Origin: Bugula neritina
Lineage: Eukaryota > Bryozoa > Gymnolaemata > Cheilostomatida > Bugulidae
Direction: 5' to 3'
Length of the DNA stretch: 64,000 nt
NCBI GenBank assembly: GCA_964035545.1
Contig: OZ037771.1
Span: 13,210,980 to 13,274,979 of the forward strand
Shown: positions 1 through 11,235 of the stretch, piece by piece
How positions within the stretch are numbered: position 1 is the first letter of the stretch
How the letters are laid out: the number at the start of each line of letters is the position of its first letter
Notes under the pieces: generated by a model
The model's database searches: none
What the model saw: the letters and a program-made list of their open reading frames with translations, nothing else
Told to the model about the DNA's origin: nothing
Position numbers and translations under genes: made by a program

Positions 1-148
1 CTAATCAATAGTATTTCTTTTCTATTGTTTTCTAATAACTTCTCCCAGAAAATAAGCCTGTATGCAGGTATATGTTCACAACATGGATGTCCAGTGTTAT
101 GCCGTATGGTCGTATGGCAGCTTGTAATTAATAGCCATAGCAAAATGT

Positions 149-2627
149 CTACTCTTCCTTCATGTGTTTCTTCACAGCGTCATCATACATTGTTATGTCA
201 AACTGAAAGCTTTTTGGAGACCCAAACTTCTTCCTTAAATATCGAGACTTTGAGCATTCTCTGTACACTTGGACGAATCCATCGTCTTCCTCACTCACTT
301 CTTTGCTAACTGATGTCCTACAAAGTGGTAATATTCATTGTTTGTGTTAATTTGATGTAAAATACTACAATTGCACACATGCATAACCATATTAATAATA
401 TTTGGGTCATATTTCTGTAATGATAATAGCTTATTTAAATATTTGGCGTGAGGCTATTTTTCCTAATGTAATAGATTAAAGAAACTCTGACACACTTCAT
501 ATATGCAGTATTAAAACATTCATATATATATCTTAGCTATCATCTACAGACTGTTAGAGGGTTGTGTGTTCAAACAATTGTGTTTTATAAGAAATTTTGT
601 CTAAACATGTATCATTAATTTGGGAGTTGTGATTTCTTGCTGATGACGTATTCATGCTCAATTTCATTACATGCTATTCTTAATAGCTGCTTAATCACTC
701 AACTGGCTTAATTAAAGTTTAAACTACATAAATAAGGTATGTCAGGGATTTTTTAAAATCGGTAGTTTCTCCATCTCATATGAAGACCATACTGTAAAGT
801 TAACCTGGTGGAGTCATCTTCTCGTATATATTTGAGTTTGAGCACATCTTCTTCGGAGATCTTTGGTTCATATTCTGGAGATTTTCTCTTCTGTAGACTC
901 ATTCTACGACCTCTGGTTAACCCTGTATTTGTTAAAGGACTTGGAATTTCATTAAAATTATTTACATGGAGCTAAAGTGTGTTGAATATCATTGTATAAA
1001 AAAACAACTTTTTATACTGAAAATCCCTACCAAGTTTCTTGTCATTTTTCTTTCGTTCAGCACTTAAAGGCTTTTGGTTCTCTTCATTGTTGGTCGTTGC
1101 CAGATTTTTCTGTTTTGGAGATACTGGCTGTAGCTGTAAATGTTAGCAGCATGGAGCATATAATACATTGAATTAAACAGCTATACTTACACTACTAGAT
1201 GTTAACATGCACACACACACACACACACGAACACACACACGAACACACACACACGAACACACACACACGAACACACACACACATACACACACACACGCAC
1301 ACACACGAACACACACACACACACACGAACACACACACACGAACACACACACACACACACGAACACACACACACACGAACACACACACACACACATGGTA
1401 CATGTACAAATCTCCATTAATTTTTACTAGGTAGCTCTTGGTTAATGGAGGAACAAAGTGTGTCTTCTTGTTGCATTTTAGTGCTTCTTCACATTCTCCC
1501 TTCATTTCAGCGCCATGGTTAATAACTGCTGGACTGTTTTCTTTATCAGCAGGAAGGTACGGCTCTATCAAGATGTCCAGTTTCCTCTCTGTAAACATAC
1601 TAAGAGATACTATTGTTGAAACTTGTAAATTATTAGAAGGAAATAGGTTTAACCTCTAACAGAAACCCTGGTTTGTTATATATAGTATATATGATTGCAA
1701 GCAAGCTTTGGAGCTTTTATATTAATTATAATTTTTTAGATTGCTGTGTACTAAAATGCTTCCAATATAAAACTATAGTATTAGACAATGTAAAGAAAGA
1801 TTCTCTATCAGTTCTAAGCCATATGTATGTCAAAATAACTAGCTCTTTCAAAATATGTAATGCATTTGCTGAGTCTATGAGCAATAAACAGGTAAACAGA
1901 TAAATCCGTGACTCACTTATAGTGGCAACTAATTGTACCATAGTTATCTCCTCTCTCTTCTTCCACTTTTTGTGTTTCCTAGCAACAAGCTCTCTGATAT
2001 ACTCCATATCATTAGGTAGGGGTTTTACTCTTGGCTTTTTAGTTATGTGTGGCAAGACTAAAGACAGCCATAAATACAACAATAAAAACATCAACATGGT
2101 GTGTTCGCGCGAGTGTGTGTGTGTGAGTGCAATACATACACACCTCCAACATATACATTAGAGTTGTCTATCCTTGTTTGATGAGTTTTTCTAATTTCTG
2201 CCGCAACTTCTTCTTGCTCTTTTTCAATCTTTTTCAGCTGTAACCTGTAAGTTTGGTCATCTGATAATGTACAGAAGCTAAAGTTATTAGAAATAAGTCA
2301 ACAAAATTAATAAAACACAACGCAACCCTATTCTATACAACTAAATGTAAAATATGTATCATAGTATCATATACGCGCATTTATATTACAATATATTTAT
2401 GTGTAATATAGTAACTTATATAAACCTATAACTGAAAGATGCATATTATGTATACTTTATTAATATGAAATATTATGTAAACAGTGATAATTCAAACACC
2501 TAGCCTGCTTGTCAACATAGCGATATTCATTATGTAACTTAATTCCGATCTGCCTCTTTGCCTTTGCCAACTTTGACTGATTATTCTGTGCTCTACAAGC
2601 AGAAAGCAGTTGCTCTTTAAGAGCCAT
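149..2627 (-). CDS. Unrecognised 298-aa basic coiled-coil protein, 7 exons
   Basis: I do not recognise the family. Minus-strand exons, each with AG/GT borders and compatible phases: 2627-2500, 2244-2144, 2057-1939, 1586-1428, 1133-1031, 922-805, 317-149 (897 nt, stop TAG at 149-151). The start is the ATG opening MALKEQLL. Residues about 10-70 are rich in K, E, Q and R and should form a coiled coil ([16 protein letters not shown]). The middle is low-complexity and basic ([19 protein letters not shown], then [13 protein letters not shown]), and the C-terminus is acidic then basic (EEDDGF, YLRKKFG, ending KKHMKEE). There is no signal peptide or membrane segment. The N-terminal layout vaguely recalls small CCDC-type proteins such as CCDC190, but that is a guess. 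The exon 4 acceptor could lie two bases earlier. A CA-rich microsatellite sits in the intron between exons 4 and 5. Confidence 0.7.
1205..1396. repeat. CA-rich microsatellite with CGAACA variants
   Basis: About 190 bp of (CA)n regularly interrupted by CGAACA or CGCACA. It lies in the intron between exons 4 and 5 of the minus-strand coiled-coil gene. The long open frames across it on both strands are repeat artefacts. Confidence 0.95.
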
Positions 2628-3926
2628 ACACTACTTATGAGTGTATTAGCTCACACAATACATTCTCATTCAAATTCTTAATACTGCAATAATTGCAGGA
2701 AACTCTTATTTTCATATCTCCAAGAAGTTTTTCCAGAACTTTTTTTAGCAAGAAGTACTGTGTCACGGAAAGGAGTAGAATAAAAAGTATTGATAATTTT
2801 ATAGACAAGCTTCTCACCTCAATTTCATGCTGTTTTTTCCGAATCCGTTATCTTTCAGCACAGACCAGCTAATGTGTTACGATCACAGCTGAGCTTCTAT
2901 GTAATATTAAGTAGATTTTAAGCTTTGTACGTTGATACAATTTACAATAAATTAATAAGCTACAATTGACGTAATATATTCAAGTGCCATACAACGATTT
3001 CTATATACATCCGCTGACAATAGAATAACAACTTGTACAAGAAAAATGTAGCAGCTAGAATGTACAAAGGAATAATTAGTATAAATGAGTAGTTGAGTTA
3101 TTGTACGTTTGAGCCTTTAAATGGTTATAATCTAACATGGATATCCTTAATGATTGTAATCTATAAATGTTTTGAGGCAAAGCATAGTGGCAGTTATAAT
3201 TGACACGTGGAGTAGGTGATTGCCTTTTGTGACAACTTGATCAGTGTTATATCTGCATTCAATGACACCTGAAGCAAGTGCTATAAAGAACTCTAGGTTT
3301 CTGGTGACACTGGGCATGTGAAGCACATGTCAATGTAACTCAGGATCAATTTTGTTAAAGTTGAAGTGCTTTGTTTTCAATATAAGTGTTTTGTATGAAA
3401 ACTTGGAAAATATTTTGTAATTTGTGTTATTAGGGTTGTCATATAACAGTAAGTCCAGGGCAAATAGGAAATGACTTTGAATAAGTCAAATAGCTTTATA
3501 CAATTAGTATTATGTGTTAGTTAAACTTTTCATCATATTGATTCATCTCTGTATAATTAGACAATATTCATCACTATCTATAATTATTTCAGCTGTACAG
3601 ATCACTGGGATAAAGATTATAACGAATAAAAGTATTTTATTAAAAGGTGTGCTTAGAAATTAGTAAATTTTATTAAACTTTCTTTAAATTACCAACACTA
3701 CAAATAAAAAAATTCACAAAATACATTTTTAGTGCACCAAAAAATGAATGTCTACCAGTTGTAGGCATACAATGATTCAACCCATAATAAATGAAAATAG
3801 AATGTTAGTTAAAAGTGAATTATCTTTGACATAATATGGCAGAATGAAGCAGGTACCCCTGGGAAGTGAAATGTCCAGTGCTACTTGTATTGAAGTCTTG
3901 GAAATATGTCACAGCAAGTGCATAAC
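2628..3926. other. Intergenic, no gene seen
   Basis: AT-rich spacer between the coiled-coil gene start and the FUNDC1-like stop. It should hold the promoter of the former (just above 2627) and the 3' UTR of the latter. TTTATT at 3636-3641, which reads AATAAA on the minus strand, is a possible poly(A) signal for the FUNDC1-like mRNA. Confidence 0.5.
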
Positions 3927-6001
3927 TCATGAGAAAGCAACTCCAATAAGAAATCCTCCAGCAAATCCTCCAGTAAGAGGCACATTTTGTACAACAAAGT
4001 CAATTATCTAAAACAGACACAGTGGCATTGAAAAAGGCAACTCCTAGTTAACCTGTTAAACTAATACAACAACTCCAAGACTTTGGAAATAAACACAACT
4101 TGTAAAAAACTCCGCAGGTTTATAGTAATTATCCTTGTGGGAAACCTTGATAGAAATTTTTTTAAAGCAGGCTAAGGACTTATTCAGATGTGACACAAGA
4201 GCCTTTATGACTGGATGCTCTTCCTAACATCACCAATGGCCTTTACTGGGGTTTGAACCCATGACCTCGTGTTTACTAAGCCAAACGTTGTAACCTCTAG
4301 ACCACGGCTGCTCCCTACAACTGACCCACTTATGCATTTTATGAAATAAAAGATAAACTTTGCGTAATAATTGCTGCATGACACTTTGACTAAGTTTAGT
4401 CCAAACAAGATGGCGCAAGTAAAAGTAAACACCTACAGATTTCTGGTCCAGATCTGCGGCTCGAGAACGTCTGATAAACTCGGTGCCACGATGTCCAAGG
4501 TCTTTGTGTATTCTCTTCCAGTCTACCTTGACATAGCCATAGTAATGGGCCAGCTACAGAAGTAATGGTGTGTTATTATATACAGCAATGAAGCTGTTAT
4601 GGCAAACAGCAGAGGAAAAGTAGACAAACAAATACCTGCATTCCCAGCAGAGCTGTACCAATACTGAATGCCGCGGTCTTCCCTATTTTCATCAGCAAAT
4701 ATCCCGATAAACTGTAAAATAATACAAGACTACAATTGCTGAGCAGATTGTAAGCAGAAAAAAATCATGTGAAGGCACAAATGCTGCCATTTTCTTAGAC
4801 CTGTAAATTATCACAGCTATTTTTACAAAAATACTAGAACTAACTCAAATAGCAATCTCTTGACCTATGAACAGGAAGACCTTGACTTATACACATAAAT
4901 ATTAATCAAAGCCTTTATTGGAGCAGCAAGTAAACTTGAATATGTGAACCTACCACCCAGCTACTCCGCCCGCAGCAGCTTGTCCCCCGGGAGTCTTTGG
5001 TGAAACTTTAGTGACATAGCTTAGAATACGATCACGTCTGCTTTCCTCTTCATCACCACCTCCTGTGTAACGTGCTAACAAAGTCTGGGCGTCGTCCAGC
5101 AGGTCATCTAACTAACCACGGGCAAAACATATTTCTAATATCACAGCATGGTGAATCAAACAATGACTTGAATTGACATGCAGTGATCAAGTCTAAACTT
5201 AAGATTACAAAAAACTAATAAAACCGGTGGGTAGTAATTTAAACACAAATAGAATAAAACTGAAGATCTAAGTCTAGCTGATTTGAAATTATCATTTACA
5301 ATAAACACTGCCATTCAGCTAACCGCAGTTTTGACTTTTAAATAAATATCAGGCATCATTTCCAAGTAAACATAAATATTCAATAAAAATATTATGTGTT
5401 TATTTCACTTAATCTATTGCATAACTCCACTCTACTTAACTTTTTACACATATTTTTCTCTTAGTTTACATGTAATTAATAGAAAAATAATTGGTCAATA
5501 AACACAATCATGATTCAAGATATGTGGCGTAAGTTTTACTATGCAAACTAATAATCGACTACACAGTTTAAAAGACAAAAAAGTTGGGAGGTTCAAACCT
5601 AGAATGTTTCGTCCCATTGGCTGTCCTATCACACTTTGTCTTTGTTAACGTTTATGTTTATTATCAATGACAAATACACAGTTTCAGGATATCATAATGA
5701 TATCCTAAAACTCAAACTGAAACTGTGTAACGCACTAACTGCATTATCTATGTTTATGATTATTGTTAAAATTAGCTTGGCGTAATGATAATTTTACTAT
5801 TACGATTAGTAATTATCATTATTTATTATTTACGATGAGGGTCAGTACGACTACTATTACGACTATAAACAAAGCAATGGCTAATGGTAATGCTGCTGAA
5901 AATCAATCCAATTATTACAATTGCTATGTTGCGTGGCTAGATTTGCTTTTAATGTTTTTATAACAATGCACAATGAATAATGAAGCACTTACTTTTGCCA
6001 T
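3927..6001 (-). CDS. FUNDC1: FUNDC1-like outer mitochondrial membrane protein
   Basis: Five minus-strand exons: 6001-5993 (only MAK), 5111-4954, 4711-4636, 4553-4437 and 4007-3927 (441 nt, 146 aa). The FUN14 pattern is clear. A glycine-rich first membrane segment (GGVAG) is followed by LLMKIGKTAAFSIGTALLG, then HYYGYVKVDWKRIHKD, and the chain ends in a glycine-rich helix, GGFAGGFLIGVAFS. FUNDC1 is a mitophagy receptor and a contact-site protein on the outer mitochondrial membrane; human FUNDC1 is 155 aa. The N-terminus (LDDLLDDAQTLLARYTGGG) has no aromatic-x-x-aliphatic LC3-binding motif, so the mitophagy role is not assured. FUNDC2 is the close relative, and invertebrates usually have one ancestor of both. 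A SINE lies in the last intron. All intron phases agree. Confidence 0.88.
4109..4317 (-). mobile_element. tRNA-derived SINE, minus copy, in FUNDC1-like intron 4
   Basis: On the minus strand this reads GGGAGCAGCCGTGGTCTAG at the head. It continues with a B-box-like GGTTCAAACCCC, then the shared body (GGAAGAGCATCCAGTCATAA) and the tail motif TATAAACCTGCG. It is diverged from the copies at 8538 and 11959. It runs along the transcription direction of the host gene but lies between exons. Confidence 0.85.
5676..5728. repeat. Nested inverted repeat (hairpin)
   Basis: Two nested palindromes share one centre region. The inner arms AGGATATCAT / ATGATATCCT (5686-5695 and 5697-5706) are separated by one base. 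The outer arms ACACAGTTTCA (5676-5686) and TGAAACTGTGT (5718-5728) are perfect. It lies in intron 1 of the FUNDC1-like gene and could be a small foldback element or an intronic hairpin. Confidence 0.75.
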
Positions 6002-7550
6002 AACGATAGTGATGAGCGGGACCTGGTGTCAAACTCAATGGTATTAATTACTATTACTTATTACTATTAGTAATACCAATAGTCTAATAGTAATAATAAT
6101 ATACTAATACTAATAGTAATAATAGTAATACTAAGTCTAATAGTCAATAGACAATCTCAATCTGAATCACTTGATTTTGAGTTTTTCACAATCACAATGA
6201 CAATGTCAATAATACTAAATCAGAATGAGAATGGGAATTAGTCTTAGCGTGGATATAAATTTTGCTAGCACTGCAACAGTTGCCTATAGAAGTCAAAAAC
6301 GAAATTAACAGTAAATTCAATTCAATTCATCTACCAGTATTCCTGCTGACGGTTGAAGAAATAATTATTACAATTAGCTTGCTGACCGAAAAAGGTTTAG
6401 AAACACTACGTACAGCGCACAAACTATAACAATTTTTAACTTATGTTTTTGTACTATACTTTTTTCTGGCGGTTCAGATTGCGCCACTTCGCAATACGGA
6501 TCTAGCCAGTGTGAACTTTAACCCTTTGCTCTCGGCCTCTCATGAAAATGCCTTGGGTGTATAGTGGATGATGGAGCAAACAACTTCGAAACCTTACCTG
6601 TCAGCTGTTTTGTGCGAGTATAGTTATGTCATAATATATAAAAAATAAAATATTCTATTTGTAGAATTTGTACTCAGCTGTAAATTTATTTATAGTTCAC
6701 CACCTAATATGATATCAATATTGCACAATATAAATTATGCAGAATAGACATAATATTTTGTTAAATCTTACCATTTGTAACAGGCAGCTATAATAATAAT
6801 ATATTATTCATAAAAGTAACAACACTGCTGCAGCTTTGTGACTGTGTAGATTTTAATAAACTATTATTGTATGCAACTGCTCAAAATATGAATAAATAAT
6901 AATATATATACATTAACACCTTGCAAAAACGCTCCAGATGGTACATGGGTCATTTTACTTTATTTAGTACATTCACACCGCATTTTGGCACTTTTTACAG
7001 TGTTCTATGCTATCCCAATAATATACTTGGACTTTAAAGTCACTTTATTTCTTGTAGTAAAACCATGCTTTAGTTACTAAAAAGCATCAGTAGGTCAATC
7101 AAGTTAATGCATTGTAATCGTCATTAAAAAGTTAGAAACTAAAAATATTCTGATTAACAGTCTTGAAAAAATGGAAATTTATTTATTTTAATATAACCGT
7201 GTAATTGAAATGGATGAAATTGAATTATTTATGCTATGTGATGGAAATAAACTTCTTTAAATTGCCAAAATTTTCTGCTCAGCAAATATTGTTTGTATGA
7301 TTTGGTTTGACATAATTATTTAAAGTATTTATTCAACAGCATGTATGAATTGGGTCTTTTATGGTCCTATGTGTGTAAGGTAGCAACTCTGGCTGTACAC
7401 CTGTGCATGAATCAGTTTATAGCTTTCTCTTCACCGCGAACTATTGAAAACAACAGTACATATAATATATTATAATATATAGCTTGATGTCAACAATGAC
7501 AAAATAATTTGAATAATACGTTACGTCTTACGACTAGTTCAACAATCAAA
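6002..7550. other. Intergenic, simple repeats, no gene seen
   Basis: 6040-6150 is an imperfect TATTAG/TAATAC repeat of a kind that recurs at about 31840-32240 and 62095-62240. The rest is AT-rich unique DNA. It should contain the promoters of the divergent FUNDC1-like (-) and secreted-protein (+) genes, but I see no confident core element. Confidence 0.5.
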
Positions 7551-8535
7551 ATGAATAAAAGTTCACTCTGTATCTGCCTTTTGGTGAAGCTAGTTGATTA
7601 TTCTACTGCATCAGATATATTCTCGAATAAAATGCATTGCAACAGACATTCGCTCTCCGATAAGACATCTCTGACTACCAGTTTGAATGAGATTGTCTCT
7701 CCAAGCTACACTCTCACTGAGTAAGTTTATTTGTAACTTCTTTCAAAACGTGAAGTAGGAAGTTTACTGCTTAATAATATGTTGTTATCTATAATTATAT
7801 AATTATTAAATTAACATGCATGCTATTTATTTATAGAAGATACATTATGTGGAAATTCATTATAGACTGAAACTTTTTACTCCATTACAAATTAAAATTT
7901 GTTTAAATGTTCAAAAAATTATTAGTTGGTACGTAACGCTATACATAATGGATGACGCAATGAATTGCACATCACAGTAGAAAACATGCAGCAGGGAATA
8001 CAATTCCAAATTATACTTGTTCTATATCTTTTACCTTTATCAGTAATTATAGCAAAGCTTTGTAATGGATTATAAACATGAATTATTAATGTATTAAAAA
8101 TTGATAAATTTTATTATGTGCGTGCAACCAATTTGACAATCTATAAAACACATTTTTAGAAATCCAGATGAAGTTATAGAGATGAAAGTCTTTATTAAAA
8201 GAGTAAAGAGTGCTATTGGTAGAGATGGGGTAGATGATGGAGTGTGTGTGTTTGAGAAAGTTATAGACCATCAGATAACATTGAAAGATATTGAAGAGGC
8301 AGGTGATGAAGTTGTCTCCCCAATTAGTAACAAGAAGACAACTTTCAAATCTTCATTCTGCAATGTACTTAGTAGCTTCAGAAGGAAAATTAGGAATAGT
8401 AGTGACAGTGACATTAAAGCTATCTCCTATAGACAAAACAAATTCTGTTGCTCTAAAGTTACATTAAATAGAAAATGGCTAAAGGCCATTAAATCTTGTT
8501 TTATAGTAAAAAGGGATCAGTATTGTATATATTGA
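7551..8535 (+). CDS. Unrecognised, possibly secreted 181-aa protein, 2 exons
   Basis: Exons 7551-7720 and 8160-8535 join in phase (donor GA|GTAAG, acceptor TTTTTAG) to give 181 codons plus TGA. The N-terminus MNKSSLCICLLVKLVDYSTA is short and hydrophobic with small residues after it, so a signal peptide is plausible but not strong. The middle is acidic (VDDGVCVFEK, DIEEAGDEV). The C-terminal third is basic and holds five cysteines: one in SSFCNVL, two adjacent in FCCSK, one in KSCFIV and one in DQYCIY. A folded Cys-stabilised or processed peptide is possible; RRK and KR are candidate basic cleavage sites. It does not fit the insulin or TGF-beta cysteine patterns. No function is assigned. A SINE abuts the stop codon. 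Confidence 0.55.
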
Positions 8536-8766
8536 AATGGGAGCAGCCGTGGTCTAGGGGTTAAAGCGTTTGCTTTGTGAACATGAAGTCACGGGTTCGA
8601 ACCCCGACAAAGGCCATTGGTGATGTTAGGAAGAGCATCCAGTCATAATTGCTTCTGTGCCTCATCTAAACAAGTCCTTAGCTCGTTTAAACAAAAACCC
8701 TTTCCATCAGGGGTTTCTCACAGGGATAGTGACTATAAACTTGTGTGAGTATTGTATATATTGAAA
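8519..8766 (+). mobile_element. tRNA-derived SINE with 19-bp target-site duplication
   Basis: The SINE body is 8538-8747. The A box lies in GTGGTCTAGGGGTTAAAGCG, the B box is GGTTCGAACCC, and the shared SINE body and tail follow, ending TATAAACTTGTG. The same 19 bp AGTATTGTATATATTGAAA flanks both ends (8519-8537 and 8748-8766), so insertion was recent. The left copy of the duplication contains the last codons and stop of the 181-aa gene, so the SINE now forms the start of its 3' UTR. Confidence 0.93.
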
Positions 8767-11235
8767 CACCAGCTGTTAATTTAATTATGTTCATTTAAAG
8801 TATATGTTGATTACTGTTGTTACACATATGTATAAATGTATAGGCTATATAAATTTTATTACCACACTATACATATATTACGTCCCTGAGATAAAAACTA
8901 CAGCTAGTAGTAATTTTAATATACATGTATATTTCCAGGGCCTCCTGATCTTTTGGGTGGAGTCTTGTTTATTTCCTATAATCACTCATGTATAGCAAAA
9001 CATATTTTATGGAAATAAATTATAATTTTATATTAAATAACATACTAATTGAAACTAATTTGCAACATAATTCTGAAAATATTTAGCATATAGCAGCATT
9101 GACTGTACTGCAGTGAAGTTTTCCCAGCTGCAAGTGAAAACTTTGAGACTGCTATTAACATAATGAAGTTCCTTTTGCTGGTATTTTCTTGAACATCAAG
9201 CAAACAACTTAATGACAGTTTACCACAAACACAACAGCTGCAAATAACATGAAAATAATTTATACAACAGTAAATAAAACATTTTAGTTTTTACAAATTG
9301 TGCAAAAAATATTTGTGTTGCATCATAATAACACACATAGCTAATATCTCGTACAATGTAAAACTAATATATGCAGATTAATTACACAAGGCTAATGTTT
9401 GTTTGAACTCACCAAATAGACAGGTTGATGCTTATTTGTTCTGGTTATTTGCTGACCCTTTAATTAGCATTCACTTTGTTTTATTACATCATAAAATCTA
9501 GTATTATCTAACTAATAACCCTCAAGCTTTACTACCTAAAAAAGGCATCTTCAAACTCCCGTGTGTAAATCTTTTTAATCAAGTGAAGTATGCAAGAGTT
9601 GTTGGTCAATAATTGATACTGATTGAATGGTTCAATGTGTTTCCTAGTCAGAGAGTAAAGAAGATAAGAAAAGAATTTAAATGCCTTCGGTAACTGTAGC
9701 CTGTACAATTATTTATATAAATAATTTTGCAGTTTTTTGCCCAGTTAAACATAGAGAAGATCTATCTTGCCCCATGGTGATGGGATATTTTTGCAGGGTG
9801 ATGGCATTTAAGCACCTAAATTCTTTAATAATTATGTTTTTACATCACAATAATATATTAGCTGATCTGCAAAACATTTCTTTCTGTCTTAACTGGCCTG
9901 ATTTGCATATAGCAAATAACTTGTAGTCTATGGTTGTATTATAGACTAAAAACTATTTAATGCTACCAGGTATTCATTCAGGTTATAAGTGACTACAACA
10001 GGCACATAGTGTATCTTTATAACATCCTACTGCAAGCATCTCAACTCTATATAATTCTTGTAATTTATGTCAGGAAACCAACTCATTCACCGCCATGTCA
10101 ATAAAAAACTTCAAGTATGTTATATAACAGCAGCTGCATGGGGCTGTGGTACAACTGCACCATGCAGGGTATGTTCGCAGATGTGTAATTTTCACTTGTA
10201 ATTTACAAACATTTGATATAGAAATTTAAAAAGTTAAACTCAAGACTCATAGATTCAAGATATAAAATAAAACGTCATAAACTTTTACAACTCTTTTTAG
10301 AAGCATACATTTTGCATAATTGAGCTTGCAGAATAGTGTACTAGTTGTGGTGGTGAGAGATATTAGAGTTGGTACACACTCTTGATTGGCTGAGTGTTAC
10401 ACTGTCTATTAATGGGATTTTCTACACGTGTGGCATAACGTGTAGAAAATCCCATTTAACTGATAAACCAGAAAAGGTTTACCTGGTGGTGATTATACAC
10501 AGCTATTACTGGATGTATTGATTCACTATACCCAGCATGTTAAATCAGAAATATAATTATGGTGTAATTACTAAAGTACATTATGTTTGATTTGCAAACA
10601 CAGATTTGTCAAGTGTACAGCTCCAGGCAAGATAAAGTATATTAGTAGTTCATGATATATCAGAGTAGATTGTAAATGTTATTGCTTTAGTATTAGATTG
10701 TATGTTAGTTATTGGAAGATCTGCATTTATAACTCACTCAGCTAGAGAACTACAAGTAGCCTGTTTTGTTGAGTATTAGTGTAACTCAAAGTGTGAGTTG
10801 GAAAGAAATTCCAAATTTTATTTGAAAGAAGATAAAGAAACTTTCTTGTAAAGCATATTTGAGCTTAATGGTATTTTTCAAATATTTGCACTATAATAAA
10901 TTTTTTAACACTAAAATCCAGAAGATTTATGTGTATTGAATGTATAGTAATGCAGCTTATATAGTTGTTTAACTTATTTCCTTACAGCTATGTGGATCGT
11001 ACAATATATCTTTTATTCGAAGGTATTTTCAGAAACAATTTAAATAACTTTGTGAAAGTATAGGTAATAGTTATAGGGGTGGTAACTAGCATTTTTATCT
11101 TTTGTTTTGACACAAAAAAACACAATTATGAAATCTTTCAACTTTGCAAAAGTTTAGTTTAATTTTATTGACACACACTTAGGCCTACATATTTGTATAT
11201 TCTTTCTGCTCAGTGTAAACAAGGGGTGCTGTCAG
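8767..11235. other. Intergenic or 5' region, no supported gene
   Basis: AT-rich DNA upstream of the membrane-protein gene. A perfect hairpin lies at 10411-10456. A possible small upstream exon (acceptor TTCCTTACAG at about 10987, donor near 11021) could belong to the next gene but cannot be tied to it by homology. Confidence 0.4.
10411..10456. repeat. Perfect 19-bp inverted repeat, 8-bp loop
   Basis: Arms AATGGGATTTTCTACACGT (10411-10429) and ACGTGTAGAAAATCCCATT (10438-10456) are exact reverse complements around an 8-bp loop. The absence of decay suggests a recent small foldback element or a functional hairpin. Confidence 0.9.

Noticed and set aside
1173..1434. Open frames over the CA repeat on both strands
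   Set aside because: They exist only because the repeat lacks stop codons; composition is pure Val/Cys or Thr/His.
7509..7550. Earlier start for the 181-aa gene
   Set aside because: It would need a TTG start; the first ATG is at 7551 and gives a better N-terminal hydrophobic segment.
8538..8610. Functional tRNA gene
   Set aside because: A and B boxes are present, but the same head recurs six times with a SINE body and target duplication, and the cloverleaf is not intact.
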